Shown here: positions 21,087 to 30,815 of the stretch, piece after piece
Layout: every line of letters begins with the position of its first letter
Numbering within the stretch: the first letter of the stretch is position 1
Assembly (NCBI RefSeq): GCF_002265875.1
Contig: NZ_NPFA01000003.1
Coordinates: forward strand, 170,075-234,074
Origin: Marinococcus halophilus
GTDB taxonomy: Bacteria > Bacillota > Bacilli > Bacillales > Marinococcaceae
DNA: 64,000 bases
Direction of reading: 5' to 3'
The notes under the pieces: generated by a model
What the model saw: the letters and a program-made list of their open reading frames with translations, nothing else
Database searches by the model: none
What the model was told of the DNA's origin: nothing
Made by a program: the position numbers and the translations under genes

Positions 21087-22040
21087 ATGAATCGACCGCT
21101 CATTTACGGAAATACACCGACCTTCCTTCATGCTTCTTCGGTAGCAAAGGATTTGGCGCAGGCAGCAAACTATCACGCTACTATTTACGGAGTGCCGTGG
21201 GAGGGAGCTGTTACCTGGGGAGCGTATACAGGATGCGAGCTTGGCCCGAAGGTAATCCGCCAGTGCTCCGAACGTTACAGCGGCTACCTGCCGGAGCTTG
21301 ACGATATTGACGTACTAAGTCACTACAGTCTCGCAGATGCCGGTGACGTTTCCACTATTCCAGCTGACGTACCTGCCACTATGGAAACGATTCAATCATT
21401 CGCTTCGTCTTTATGGGCTTCCGGCACTTTTCCGGTTGGCCTTGGAGGTGATCACGGCATCACTTACCCGGTGGTACGGGCTCTTGGTGAAACTACTGGT
21501 AAGAAAATTGGTATCATCCATATCGACGCCCATTTTGATAATAACGATGAATCGATGGGAGACGAATTTGGGCGCGGCTCCCCGTTCGCCCGTATGTATG
21601 AATATGAGCAGGTGAGAAATGAAAGTCTTGTGCATCTCGGCATTCACGGCCCACGTAATAAAGCCGTTAACGGCAGATCCGCCAAAGAGGCAGGAGCCGT
21701 TACGATTACCATTGATAAAATCCGGAGCGCTCCTGATTTAAAAGCATTTGCTAAGGAAGTTTATGATATCGCCGCTGATGGGACCGATGAAGTGTATTTA
21801 AGTATCTGCAGCGATATTTTAGATTATGCCTATAACCCGGGAGGCCCGGCAGATGCTAACGGGCTCCATCCCGAACAGCTGCTCACTCTCATTCACGAAT
21901 TCGGTAGTTACGGTGTTTGTGGCATGGATTTCGTTGAAGTCTATCCGCAGCAGGATCAAAATGATTTCTCCTCCCATTTTGTCACGTTGGCTATACTTTA
22001 TGTGCTTGCCGGCAGATTAAAAAAGGAAGGAAAAGCTTAG
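21087..22040 (+). CDS. Ureohydrolase (arginase/agmatinase superfamily)
   Basis: 317 aa, the length of agmatinase and related guanidino-group hydrolases, which use a two-metal centre. Ligand motifs: GGDHGI (His123), IDAHFD (Asp147, His149, Asp151) and SICSDILDYAYNPG (241-243). The last is normally SxDxDxxDP, so the first Asp of that pair is Cys241 here while Asp243 is kept. The substrate (agmatine, arginine, formimidoglutamate, guanidine or other) cannot be told from sequence. The ATG has GAGAGGGTG upstream. It is a single gene between the spo0B operon and hemH, where conserved B. subtilis order breaks. Confidence 0.8.
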   Translation: MNRPLIYGNTPTFLHASSVAKDLAQAANYHATIYGVPWEGAVTWGAYTGCELGPKVIRQCSERYSGYLPELDDIDVLSHYSLADAGDVSTIPADVPATMETIQSFASSLWASGTFPVGLGGDHGITYPVVRALGETTGKKIGIIHIDAHFDNNDESMGDEFGRGSPFARMYEYEQVRNESLVHLGIHGPRNKAVNGRSAKEAGAVTITIDKIRSAPDLKAFAKEVYDIAADGTDEVYLSICSDILDYAYNPGGPADANGLHPEQLLTLIHEFGSYGVCGMDFVEVYPQQDQNDFSSHFVTLAILYVLAGRLKKEGKA

Positions 22041-22047
22041 AGTATAT

Positions 22048-22085
22048 AAAAGGCACCCTTTCGCTGACGAAAGGGTGCCTTTTTA
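22048..22085. terminator. Two-way terminator between the ureohydrolase gene and hemH
   Basis: Perfect hairpin AGGCACCCTTTCG/CGAAAGGGTGCCT with A-rich and T-rich flanks, so it works from both sides for these convergent genes. Confidence 0.92.
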
Positions 22086-22087
22086 AA

Positions 22088-23020
22088 TTATGAAGAAACT
22101 TTTTGTTCTACTAACGAATCAATCGCATCGCCAAGCGCCTCTAAAAATTCACGCTGGCTGTTTGGCATTTCCGGCCGGTAGTACGCCGCTCCCACACTAT
22201 CACAAGCGTCTTTACACTCAACATCGTTATCAAACAGCACTTCGAGATGATCGGCCACAAACCCAACCGGGCAGTAGACAAACGACTCGTAGCCGTATTG
22301 ATGATGCAGATCCTTCGTCAAGTCCTGCACATCCGGTCCGAGCCACGGATCCGGGGTGTTCCCCTCACTTTGCCAGCCAATATCATAGTGCTTGACATTC
22401 GCCCGCTCCGCGATCCATTGAGCTGTTTCTTTCAGCTGCTCCGGATACGGGTCACCTTTCGCAATAATTTTCTCTGGAAGACTGTGGGCAGAAAAAATTA
22501 CACATGTTTTTTCTTCATCGAGTCCGTCAAGCAGTGTACGTACCCGCTCCGCCCAGTAATGCAGAAACTTCGGCTGGTCATACCAGCTTTCTACGCTGTG
22601 AATCGCCGGACCATTGATACGGAAAGATTCTTCCTGGGCTCGCCCGTTATAGGACTTCACGCTGAAGGTTGAAAAATGCGGCGCCAATACAATGCTGTAT
22701 GCCTCTTCGATACCATCCTTTTTCATCTCAGCGACAGCATCTTCGATAAATGGATCGATATGCTTTAAACCGATATATACATGAAATTCACGATCAGGAT
22801 GGCGTTCATTCATCACTTCGCCCAAACCGTAAGCCTGGTCCTCCGTGATTTTTGCAAGCGGCGAAACACCTCCGATTGCTTTATATCGGGAAACAAGGTC
22901 CTCCAACGCTTCTTCGGAAGGCTTATTTCCGCGACGGATATGGGTATAATAGCTTTCCACTTCGTCAAGGCTTCTCGGAGTTCCGTAAGCCATAACCAAA
23001 AGGCCGGTTTTCTTTTTCAT
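22088..23020 (-). CDS. hemH: Coproporphyrin III ferrochelatase
   Basis: Inserts iron into the porphyrin ring in haem synthesis; in Firmicutes the substrate is coproporphyrin III. The protein is 310 aa, soluble. The catalytic region [18 protein letters not shown] (His near 183) and SAHSLPEKI (Glu) are present, with the N-terminal [12 protein letters not shown]. The ATG overlaps the hemE stop (ATGA). hemY (cgoX), third gene in B. subtilis, is missing; the terminator follows directly. Confidence 0.95.
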   Translation of the reverse strand: MKKKTGLLVMAYGTPRSLDEVESYYTHIRRGNKPSEEALEDLVSRYKAIGGVSPLAKITEDQAYGLGEVMNERHPDREFHVYIGLKHIDPFIEDAVAEMKKDGIEEAYSIVLAPHFSTFSVKSYNGRAQEESFRINGPAIHSVESWYDQPKFLHYWAERVRTLLDGLDEEKTCVIFSAHSLPEKIIAKGDPYPEQLKETAQWIAERANVKHYDIGWQSEGNTPDPWLGPDVQDLTKDLHHQYGYESFVYCPVGFVADHLEVLFDNDVECKDACDSVGAAYYRPEMPNSQREFLEALGDAIDSLVEQKVSS

Positions 23021-24069
23021 CGTCTTCCCTCCAATTGTTCTTTCGAATATTCATGAACGAAAGCTGTTAAACGTTTCAACGTTTCCGGCTTCACATCCGG
23101 AAATACACCGTGACCCAAATTAAAAATAAATCCGGGATGCTGAATGCCCTCATCAATAATGGCAGCCGCTCTTTTCTCTATTTCCGGCCACGGGGCAAGC
23201 AGCAGGCTCGGATCCAGATTGCCCTGAAGTGTCTTTGTAACCCCCCGGTTCCTCGCTTCAAGAATGGAGGTCCGCCAGTCCAGTCCAATAATGGAAAGGG
23301 GCAGATCGTTCCAATCTTCGAGCAGATGGCCGGCTCCGACGCCAAACATAGAAACCGGCACATTCTTTTCTTCCAGAGCCGCAAATATCCTGCTCATGAC
23401 AGGCTTCACATACTGGCGGTAATCCGGAGCATTCAGCGCCCCGACCCAGGAGTCGAAAATTTGAATCGCCTGGGCACCGGCCTGTATTTGGGCACCAGCG
23501 TACCGGATAACCATATCGCCGAGCGTATCCATTAAAGCAAACCAGGCATCCGGCTGGGAGTACATAAAGCTTTTCGTCCGGTGGTAATTTTTCGACGGGC
23601 CGCCTTCAATCATGTAACTCGCTAGGGTAAAAGGAGCCCCGCTGAAGCTGATCAACGGCACATTCAGCTGCTCGCGCAACAAACGGATAGTTTCAAGTAC
23701 ATAGTCAATATCCTTTTCAGGCTCAAGCGCACCAAGCTTCTGTACATCGGCCAGTGTTTCGATCGGACGGTCAATCACCGGGCCGACTCCCGGCTTTATT
23801 TCCACATCTACGCCGATAGACGGCAGCGGGGTCATAATGTCTTTATATAAAATTGCCGCATCGTTTTGGTACTGTTCCACCGGCAGCCGGGTTACGTACG
23901 CACACAGCTCGGGGTCATGGGTAATCTCCACCAACGAATACTGCTCTTTCAATTTACGGTATTCCGGCTGGGACCTGCCCGCCTGCCGCATGTACCATAC
24001 CGGCACGTGGCCAGTATAGTTTCCTCCTGCTGCTTCTAAAAAAGTATTATTGTATATAGTCTCTTTCAT
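23017..24069 (-). CDS. hemE: Uroporphyrinogen decarboxylase
   Basis: Decarboxylates uroporphyrinogen III to coproporphyrinogen III in the cytosol. About 350 aa. N-terminal [16 protein letters not shown] (about 24-39) has the two arginines that hold substrate carboxylates; [17 protein letters not shown] (about 141-157) and [10 protein letters not shown] near the C-terminus are family blocks. The ATG at 24069 gives the usual N-terminus; the reading from 24105 adds 12 residues. It starts the hemE-hemH operon. Confidence 0.95.
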   Translation of the reverse strand: MKETIYNNTFLEAAGGNYTGHVPVWYMRQAGRSQPEYRKLKEQYSLVEITHDPELCAYVTRLPVEQYQNDAAILYKDIMTPLPSIGVDVEIKPGVGPVIDRPIETLADVQKLGALEPEKDIDYVLETIRLLREQLNVPLISFSGAPFTLASYMIEGGPSKNYHRTKSFMYSQPDAWFALMDTLGDMVIRYAGAQIQAGAQAIQIFDSWVGALNAPDYRQYVKPVMSRIFAALEEKNVPVSMFGVGAGHLLEDWNDLPLSIIGLDWRTSILEARNRGVTKTLQGNLDPSLLLAPWPEIEKRAAAIIDEGIQHPGFIFNLGHGVFPDVKPETLKRLTAFVHEYSKEQLEGRR

Positions 24070-24205
24070 TTTTTGGCACTTCCTCTCTGCCTGCTCACCA
24101 CTCAAGTTCGCACAATCACCTTTTCTGTTTTTACCATAACTTGATTGTTCCTGTCATGTATAGTGTATTTCACCAACATTCATAAAAAATTCATGAACAG
24201 ACGAA

Positions 24206-24225
24206 GGCAGCCCTTCAAGGCTGCC
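24206..24225 (-). terminator. Hairpin after pbpF, possible terminator
   Basis: GGCAGCCTTGAAGGGCTGCC on the minus strand, 10 nt after the pbpF stop. The tail is only partly T-rich, so strength is uncertain. Confidence 0.5.
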
Positions 24226-24234
24226 CTGTAGCTG

Positions 24235-26391
24235 TCATCCTCCTATCCCAAAAATAGAACGGGCCTGGACTTCAGCCGTATTTGACTCGTTTCCTTTCTG
24301 GTTTGTAGGCTCATAGGAAGGTATGACCACATACTCCCGTAAATTAAACGGGTTTGCATTTTGAATCGTATAGCTTCCCTGTCCCCGAACCTGGTCAATT
24401 TCTTCACGTTCCCCGCCTGTTACTTCGTAAATCGTGTAATTGACGCGGTCGTCTTCAGACGCTTCCCATGTAAGCTCGACATTTAAGAAGCCGTCTCCGG
24501 CGAATGTTAAATCACCTTCGAGCGAATCGATCTCCGGAAGCTCCACAGGCTCTTCAAGATCCCTTACGCCCTCCGGCTTTTCAAACTCTACAGCACTGTC
24601 CCCAGCAGGTGTTTCATTTAAAATAGATTTGAACAGCTCCACCGCATGGGCACTCCCCCCGGTTAAATAATTGTCCTCAGTCGTCTGATCGTAACCCATC
24701 CAGAGCGTGCCGGTCCACTGCGGTGTATAGCCGGCGAACCAAGCATCCCTCGCCCCGTCTTCGACTGCTTCAAACGAGGTCGTTCCTGTTTTGCCCGCTA
24801 AATCATAAGATGTATTTCCGGCTGAAGCTGTGCCGTTTTCTACTACATTTTCAAGCATACGGGTCATGTACCACGCATTCTGCGGGTCCATCACTTCCTT
24901 CTCTTTGGTTTCGTTTTCTGCAATAATGTTTCCGTTTCGGTCTTTGATGTTTGTAATAAAGTACGGCTCAGTTTTTGTCCCGTTATTTGAAAAGGTGGTG
25001 TACGCTTCGGTTAACTGCGCAGGGGTGACGCCGTTTTCCAGACCGCCAAGCGCTGTCGCCAGTCCTTCCCCCTGAGGCTCAATGCCTGTATCCTGTAAAA
25101 AATTATTCGTGGCGCTGCGGTCAAGCTTGTCGTACAGCCACACCGCTGACGTGTTGATGGACTGCTCCAGTGCTTCATTCATTGTTACTTCGCCCTGGTA
25201 TTCGCCGCTGTTATTTTTAGGTGAATAACCGTCATAGTCTAATTGTTCATCCTTGAGCACTGAATATGGCTCATAATCGCCCGATTCGAGCGCCGGCCCG
25301 TACACGGCAAGTGGTTTAAACGCGGAACCCGGCTGCCGCTGTACCTCAGCCCGGTTCATACCCTGGCGTTCGTAATCACGCCCGCCCTGCACTGCCACCA
25401 CTCCGCCGGTACTGTGATCCATCATAAAAAAGGCACTCTCTGCATCCTCTGAGCCGTCCGGATAATACGCTTCCTGCTGCATAAGAGAATAGGAGGCTTT
25501 TTGCATATCCTCATTCATCGGCACCTGTATCGTGTAACCGCCTTTGTAAATTTCTTCCGGCTCAATGTTGTATTTTTCCTGGGCTTCTTTCATGAGCATA
25601 TCCACATACGTATAGTATTCCGGATGCGTCTGCTGCTCCTGGAGCCCGGAAGGAAGGGACGCAGAAGTTGCTGCTGCTTTTTCTTCTTCTGATATGTACC
25701 CTTCGCGTTCCATTATAGCAATAACGGTATCTCTGCGTTCTTTGGCCTCCTCGGGCTCATCCACCGGTGAATAGTTGCTCGGCCCCTTTACCATAGCCGC
25801 AAGCATGGCGCCTTCTTCGACATTTAATTCGGAAGCGTCCTTACCAAAATACTGCTGCGATGCAGACTGGATTCCATACGCCCCGTGCCCGAAGTAAATT
25901 TGGTTTAAATAGTAGCCCATTACTTCATCTTTGGAAAACTTCTTCTCAAGACCCATAGCAATCAGCACTTCCTTCGTTTTACGTAAAAACGTCTGGTCGC
26001 TCGAAAGAAAGGCGTTTTTCGCCAGCTGCTGGGTAATTGTACTTCCGCCCTCTACGATGCCGCCAGCTAAAATATCCCGGTACAGCGCGCGCGCGATTGC
26101 CCTCGGGTCAATACCCTGATGATCATAAAATCTAATGTCTTCAATGGATATAAATGCTTCTTTTACATGGTCCGGTATTTGTTCTTCTTCTATAACTTCC
26201 CTGTCCTCTGAATAAAGCTCAGCCAGCTTTTCGCCATTGTCATCGACAATGGTTGTTGTTTCATTCATGGTCAGCTGCTTTTCACTGATCGCAGCAGCGC
26301 CGATTACGACAGAGGATAAGTATATACCAAACACCAGAAGAAAAACGGCCGCTGCTATTAACAGCCGTTTTCCCCATTTTCGTTTATTCAT
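24235..26391 (-). CDS. pbpF: Class A penicillin-binding protein PbpF
   Basis: Bifunctional peptidoglycan glycosyltransferase and transpeptidase, about 718 aa. Membrane anchor about 8-32; GT51 domain (IEDIRFYDHQGIDPRA about 83-98, GGSTITQQLAKN about 115-126); transpeptidase with SAFK (356-359), SIN (411-413) and KTGT (534-537). An acidic fibronectin-type tail follows (about 615-718). The ATG at 26391 has AGGGTGG 8 nt upstream. The place beside hemE-hemH is that of B. subtilis pbpF. A second class A PBP is at 56422. Confidence 0.92.
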   Translation of the reverse strand: MNKRKWGKRLLIAAAVFLLVFGIYLSSVVIGAAAISEKQLTMNETTTIVDDNGEKLAELYSEDREVIEEEQIPDHVKEAFISIEDIRFYDHQGIDPRAIARALYRDILAGGIVEGGSTITQQLAKNAFLSSDQTFLRKTKEVLIAMGLEKKFSKDEVMGYYLNQIYFGHGAYGIQSASQQYFGKDASELNVEEGAMLAAMVKGPSNYSPVDEPEEAKERRDTVIAIMEREGYISEEEKAAATSASLPSGLQEQQTHPEYYTYVDMLMKEAQEKYNIEPEEIYKGGYTIQVPMNEDMQKASYSLMQQEAYYPDGSEDAESAFFMMDHSTGGVVAVQGGRDYERQGMNRAEVQRQPGSAFKPLAVYGPALESGDYEPYSVLKDEQLDYDGYSPKNNSGEYQGEVTMNEALEQSINTSAVWLYDKLDRSATNNFLQDTGIEPQGEGLATALGGLENGVTPAQLTEAYTTFSNNGTKTEPYFITNIKDRNGNIIAENETKEKEVMDPQNAWYMTRMLENVVENGTASAGNTSYDLAGKTGTTSFEAVEDGARDAWFAGYTPQWTGTLWMGYDQTTEDNYLTGGSAHAVELFKSILNETPAGDSAVEFEKPEGVRDLEEPVELPEIDSLEGDLTFAGDGFLNVELTWEASEDDRVNYTIYEVTGGEREEIDQVRGQGSYTIQNANPFNLREYVVIPSYEPTNQKGNESNTAEVQARSIFGIGG

Positions 26392-26459
26392 GAACTCTGC
26401 CACCCTCGCTTTTTACACAAATGTTCCACCCTGCTTTAGTCGGCAGGCATTGCGTTAAG

Positions 26460-27251
26460 TTACATTGAAACAGCAGGTTGTTTTGCGTACTTAACCTGGA
26501 TGCTTCCGATGACAAGCTCTGCATGGATATTGAGCGTTATCCCGGCCTGTTTTTTCGCCCTGTGCTCAACTTTCATAGCTGACTTGATGCCTTCTTCCTT
26601 ATAACCAAGCACTTTTGTTTCGCCCACAAGCGTTTTGGCGTCAATGTTCACATCCCAGTTTTCAGGAACAAAAAGCTTAATACTTCCGATCATCCCGCTG
26701 ATCTTTACAGGAACCGTTTCTTCTTCTGTTTTGGCTTTCGAAAAATCAACGATTACTTCGCCCGCTCCGTATTGGACAGAAGCTTCACTCATCCTGAAAG
26801 GTTTTTTTATATACACGCACTGTCCTGCCAGAAAACGCCGGTGCTCCGGAAACGCCCGCTCCTCTCCGGCCCGGCGCACCTCCTCTTTAGTGGAAGACCT
26901 TTTTCTGCTTTTATTTCTTTCCGCGGAAGTGTCCAGGTCTTTATCGATATCTATTTCCCTGCGGGAGTTATTCCACCAGAAATAAAATAAGATAAGGCCC
27001 GCCAGAAAAAGGATAGTGATCACTGCAGTGAATATAAAAGGTACGTCCGCCCGATTGGACACATGCAAAAGGGCGAGGCCGACAAACATAGCACCAAGCC
27101 AGTAGTTCCGCTGGGAAACAAAAAAGCAAGCAAGGCTTAATGCAATGATTGGCCAGATGAATAGACTCGCGTCAAAACCGAGCTGGGAAGACACGATACT
27201 TACACCGGCAATGATAATACCCAGTCCTACAAAACCGATTCTTTGGCTCAT
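26460..27251 (-). CDS. LiaF-like cell-envelope stress protein
   Basis: About 263 aa. Four hydrophobic segments fill the N-terminal half (about 5-100), then a charged linker (REIDIDKDLDTSAERNKSRK) and a C-terminal beta domain (about 150-263; VKISGMIGSIKLFVPENWDV) typical of the LiaF/VraT C-terminal domain. LiaF inhibits the LiaS kinase in the envelope stress response. No liaS or liaR is beside it here, so its partner is unknown. The start is taken as ATG 27251 (MSQRIGF). It lies between pbpF and a divergent amidohydrolase. Confidence 0.7.
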   Translation of the reverse strand: MSQRIGFVGLGIIIAGVSIVSSQLGFDASLFIWPIIALSLACFFVSQRNYWLGAMFVGLALLHVSNRADVPFIFTAVITILFLAGLILFYFWWNNSRREIDIDKDLDTSAERNKSRKRSSTKEEVRRAGEERAFPEHRRFLAGQCVYIKKPFRMSEASVQYGAGEVIVDFSKAKTEEETVPVKISGMIGSIKLFVPENWDVNIDAKTLVGETKVLGYKEEGIKSAMKVEHRAKKQAGITLNIHAELVIGSIQVKYAKQPAVSM

Positions 27252-27461
27252 GCTTTCTTTCCGCCCTTCTTTGATTGATTTTATAAATATACGCAGCAGA
27301 CTGCCTGGCCGTTCCAAATTTGCTTATTTTATTTTCCTGATGGGATCATGTATGATTAGAAAATACTATACAGCTTACTTGTCTATTATACGCTACTCCT
27401 GTACCGAGACATAATTATTTTCCCTATGCTTATTACGTTTCATTAAAGGATGTGAACTTCT

Positions 27462-28640
27462 GTGAGCAATTTATTTACCAGATTAGAAGAGCTTTACCCC
27501 GAAATGGTGGAGATTCGCAGGTATCTGCACCAGTACCCCGAGCTTTCTTTTGAGGAAGAGCATACGCCTGCCTACATAGCCGATTATCACCGGCAGCTGG
27601 GACATGACGTCCGTACTGATGTAGGCGGGCGCGGTGTCACCGCCGTTCTCCGCGGTGAAAATCCTGGTCCCGTCATTGCTCTCCGGGCTGATTTTGACGC
27701 TCTGCCCATTCAGGAAAACACGGGCCTTCCTTTCGCTTCGAAAGTTGACGGGATTATGCATGCCTGCGGCCATGACGGCCACACTGCCTATCTGCTTGTG
27801 CTGGCCAAAGCCCTTCAAGAAGAAAAACACAACCTGAGCGGTACCATCGTTTTCATTCACCAGCACGCGGAAGAATACGCTCCCGGCGGTGCGATTGAAA
27901 TGATCCGGGACGGCTGCCTGGAAGGAGTGGACGTCATTTTTGGCACTCATCTATGGGCGACGGTTCCCTATGGCACTGTGCAGTACTGCGAAGGGCCGAT
28001 GATGGCCGCTTCAGACCGCTTTCATATTACGATTCGCGGCAAGGGCGGACACGGGGCCCAGCCGCACCTCACCAAAGATGCTATCGTGCTCGGCTCCCAG
28101 GTGGTCACCAGTCTGCAGCAGATTGTCAGTCGCCGTCTCGATCCACTTCATTCAGGAGTCCTTTCCGTCGGCTCCTTCGAAGCTGTCAACGCCTTTAACG
28201 TGATTGCCGACAGCGCGAAGCTTACCGGCACCACCCGCTGCTTTGATGAAAACGTGCGGGATGTGTTCGAAGAAGAAATCGGAAAAATCGTCCATGGCAT
28301 TTGCGAAGCTGCCGGAGCTGAAGCTGACTATGAATACCTTCGCGGCTATCCGCCGGTCGACAACCACCATCAGGAAGCCCGGTTTATTGCTGAATGTGCT
28401 AAAAAAACGGAATCAGTACAGAATACAGAGTATATGAGCCCATCAATGGCCGGAGAGGATTACGCGCATTACCTCCAGCATGTGAAAGGCACTTATTTCT
28501 TCACAGGAGCCGGTCATCCGGACTGGGAAACAACGTATCCGCACCATCATTCAAAATTCGATATTGATGAACGCGCTATGCTCACCGCAGCCCAGGTCAT
28601 CGGAAGAGCTGTTTTGGAATACCCCGGCGCTTCTTCATAA
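27462..28640 (+). CDS. M20 family amidohydrolase
   Basis: 392 aa zinc or manganese hydrolase of the aminoacylase/hippurate hydrolase group. Metal-binding blocks: MHACGHDGHTAYLL (about 103-116), HQHAEEYAPGG (about 137-147), GTHLWA, and SMAGEDYAHYL near 335-345. The dimerisation domain sits in the middle (about 185-300). Such enzymes release amino acids from N-acyl forms; the real substrate is not known. The place near ecsAB fits B. subtilis yhaA. The GTG start has AAAGGATG upstream. Confidence 0.88.
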   Translation: MSNLFTRLEELYPEMVEIRRYLHQYPELSFEEEHTPAYIADYHRQLGHDVRTDVGGRGVTAVLRGENPGPVIALRADFDALPIQENTGLPFASKVDGIMHACGHDGHTAYLLVLAKALQEEKHNLSGTIVFIHQHAEEYAPGGAIEMIRDGCLEGVDVIFGTHLWATVPYGTVQYCEGPMMAASDRFHITIRGKGGHGAQPHLTKDAIVLGSQVVTSLQQIVSRRLDPLHSGVLSVGSFEAVNAFNVIADSAKLTGTTRCFDENVRDVFEEEIGKIVHGICEAAGAEADYEYLRGYPPVDNHHQEARFIAECAKKTESVQNTEYMSPSMAGEDYAHYLQHVKGTYFFTGAGHPDWETTYPHHHSKFDIDERAMLTAAQVIGRAVLEYPGASS

Positions 28641-28643
28641 TCG

Positions 28644-28677
28644 CAGGCCCCCTTTCTGTTACTAGAAAGGGGGCCTG
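28644..28677. terminator. Two-way terminator between the M20 gene and ecsB
   Basis: Perfect 12-bp stem AGGCCCCCTTTC/GAAAGGGGGCCT between convergent genes. The T-tails are short on both sides. Confidence 0.75.
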
Positions 28678-28684
28678 TCGTCAT

Positions 28685-29896
28685 TTATACCATCTCTTTT
28701 TGCTTTCTCCGGGTAACCCACCGGGGATAATATAGAAGAAGCAGCGCTACACATAAAATAAGTGCTGCTGTCCCGAGGAGCGATTGTCCAATCCATACAT
28801 GAAGCAGGACAATCCCTGTTCCCTGGACCGCCAAAAGCGCTCTCGTAAACGTGATGAATGCCCCCTCTTTCCAAGCGGCCGGGACAGGATAAAGGTCCGG
28901 CCAGTCAATAGTAGCATAATGGCTTTTCAAAGCCTGAAGCTGCACAGCGGTCATATAAAGAAACAATCCGCCAATCCCAAGGCGCATCCATTCCGGAGCA
29001 AAAGCGTACATGACCAGTCCGCAGACCACAAGCAGACGGATAAACATACCTGCGTATTCTCCCGAACGAACAAAAGCCTTGCCGTACAGATACAAATACG
29101 TATTTTCCTGCTTATGGGTTAATTTGTCCACAAGCGAGGCCAGCCAACGCCGGCGTTTAATTTTCACTTCGACATGTGGGACCTCTGCAAACGACTGAAC
29201 AAAACGGTAAAATTTAGCCAGTTGGTGATTCTCCGCTTCAAGAAGCACTTCCCAGCGCAGCAGCATAGAAGCAGAGCGTCTCTTTACCAGCTGCCAGTGC
29301 CCTGCCAACCCCACGAGGCCAACGCCAGCCAGATAAATGTTCCCCCACCAGGCGGCAAGCATTAAGAGAGCCGGCCACCCCCACCGGGCTGCAGTGGATA
29401 TGTAACGATGAGTATGATCGTGCCATTTCCATTCTTCCCACTTTATAAATGTCGTTACAAAGGTTATTACGAGTAAAAGCAGAAGCATGAAGAAATAGCC
29501 AGCTCCCCCGGCAGCAGTACGCTCCTGAATAACCGGCCCTAAAACAACATATACAGCCAGCACCTCCACTCCCTGCAGCGCTGCTGAGTAGCGAAGAGAT
29601 TTTTTAAAGAATGGGGCCATCCGCTTTTCGAGCGGAAGCAAAAACACAAGGTCCCCCGACTGTACAAATGGCCGGACCGGGCTGCGGAGCGTTAATACAG
29701 AAAATATCAGCCAAAGACCAATGACTATCCAGGAAGACTGTGGGAGCCAGTCCAAAAAAGCTGGATAAAATACCGCCCCGGCAAAAAGCAGAATATACAG
29801 GGCAAACATAAATCCGCTGTTTCCGATTAAACGCAGGTAGCGGCCGGCTTTCCCCCAAAACGATCCTGCCCGCTCATTCCACCACTGCCCAGTCAT
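28685..29896 (-). CDS. ecsB: ABC transporter permease EcsB
   Basis: Membrane part of the Ecs ABC transporter; in B. subtilis, ecs mutants fail in exoprotein secretion, competence and sporulation. 403 aa with about eight to ten hydrophobic segments and a basic middle (VEVKIKRRRWLASLVDKL). The family block RSPVRPFVQSGDLVFLLPLE is at about 71-90. The ATG overlaps the ecsA stop. ecsC, the third gene in B. subtilis, is absent. Confidence 0.9.
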   Translation of the reverse strand: MTGQWWNERAGSFWGKAGRYLRLIGNSGFMFALYILLFAGAVFYPAFLDWLPQSSWIVIGLWLIFSVLTLRSPVRPFVQSGDLVFLLPLEKRMAPFFKKSLRYSAALQGVEVLAVYVVLGPVIQERTAAGGAGYFFMLLLLLVITFVTTFIKWEEWKWHDHTHRYISTAARWGWPALLMLAAWWGNIYLAGVGLVGLAGHWQLVKRRSASMLLRWEVLLEAENHQLAKFYRFVQSFAEVPHVEVKIKRRRWLASLVDKLTHKQENTYLYLYGKAFVRSGEYAGMFIRLLVVCGLVMYAFAPEWMRLGIGGLFLYMTAVQLQALKSHYATIDWPDLYPVPAAWKEGAFITFTRALLAVQGTGIVLLHVWIGQSLLGTAALILCVALLLLYYPRWVTRRKQKEMV

Positions 29897-30639
29897 GACG
29901 TAATTTCTCCTTTAGTCACTTCGATATATAAATCATCAAGGTTCGCCCCGGGCATTCCTGCCTGCTCCTGGATTTCCTTCATGGTTCCTTTCAGGGCGAC
30001 ACGACCTTCGTGCAGCAGCACAAAGCGGTCACAGTAGCGCTCTGCAGTAGCCAGAATATGCGTAGACATTAGAATTCCTGCTCCATTGTCTTTCATTTCC
30101 ACCATCATATCGAGCAGGGATTTTATGGCTACCGGATCGAGCCCGACAAACGGCTCATCGACGACATACAGCTTCGGCTCTACCAAGAAGGCGCACATAA
30201 TCATCACCTTTTGCCGCATCCCCTTGGAAAAATGGTTGGGAAACCAATTTTTCCGCCGGGTCATCTGATAGGTCTCCATGAGCTTCTCACTGCGCTCTTC
30301 CCATGTTCCCTCCGGCACTCCGTAAGCCATAGCCGTAAGGCGCAGGTGCTCCCAAAGCGTCATTTCCTCATATAATATAGGCGATTCGGGAATGTATGCC
30401 AGCTGTTTCCGGTACGCTTCTGCATCTTCATGGATAGTTTTACTATTAATATAAATTCCGCCTTCTGCGGGTTCCATCAGCCCGAGAACATGCTTGATTG
30501 TTGTACTTTTCCCGGCTCCGTTTAACCCGATCAAGCCGACAATTTCCCCGGCGCCGACATCAAATTCCAGGTCATGGAGCACCGGCTTATGAATGTTGTA
30601 TCCGCCGGTAATATGATCGATATTAAGTAATGCTGTCAT
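29893..30639 (-). CDS. ecsA: ABC transporter ATP-binding protein EcsA
   Basis: 248 aa ATPase of the Ecs transporter. Walker A GLNGAGKST (about 38-46), Q-loop YIPESPILYEEMTL, signature FSKGMRQKVM (about 138-147), Walker B LYVVDEPFVGLD (about 157-168), and H-loop MSTHIL. Paired with ecsB by a 4-nt overlap and divergent from hit, the B. subtilis arrangement. Confidence 0.93.
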   Translation of the reverse strand: MTALLNIDHITGGYNIHKPVLHDLEFDVGAGEIVGLIGLNGAGKSTTIKHVLGLMEPAEGGIYINSKTIHEDAEAYRKQLAYIPESPILYEEMTLWEHLRLTAMAYGVPEGTWEERSEKLMETYQMTRRKNWFPNHFSKGMRQKVMIMCAFLVEPKLYVVDEPFVGLDPVAIKSLLDMMVEMKDNGAGILMSTHILATAERYCDRFVLLHEGRVALKGTMKEIQEQAGMPGANLDDLYIEVTKGEITS

Positions 30640-30744
30640 ACAAACGCTCCTTCAGCTAAGTAAAATACAGTCTTTTTATATTCTACACAGTTTCCCCGGG
30701 TTTTGTATATTTTTGCATGAAATTCATTTCTTCTTACGTTTCCA

Positions 30745-30773
30745 TTTAACTCTAAACTGTTACTACGTATAAT
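30745..30773 (+). promoter_or_regulatory. Promoter of hit
   Basis: TTTAAC (30745-30750), 17-nt spacer, consensus TATAAT (30768-30773), about 43 nt before the hit start. Confidence 0.7.
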
Positions 30774-30815
30774 AGGATAGTAGATATATTCATGCTTAGA
30801 AAGGAGAATAACACT

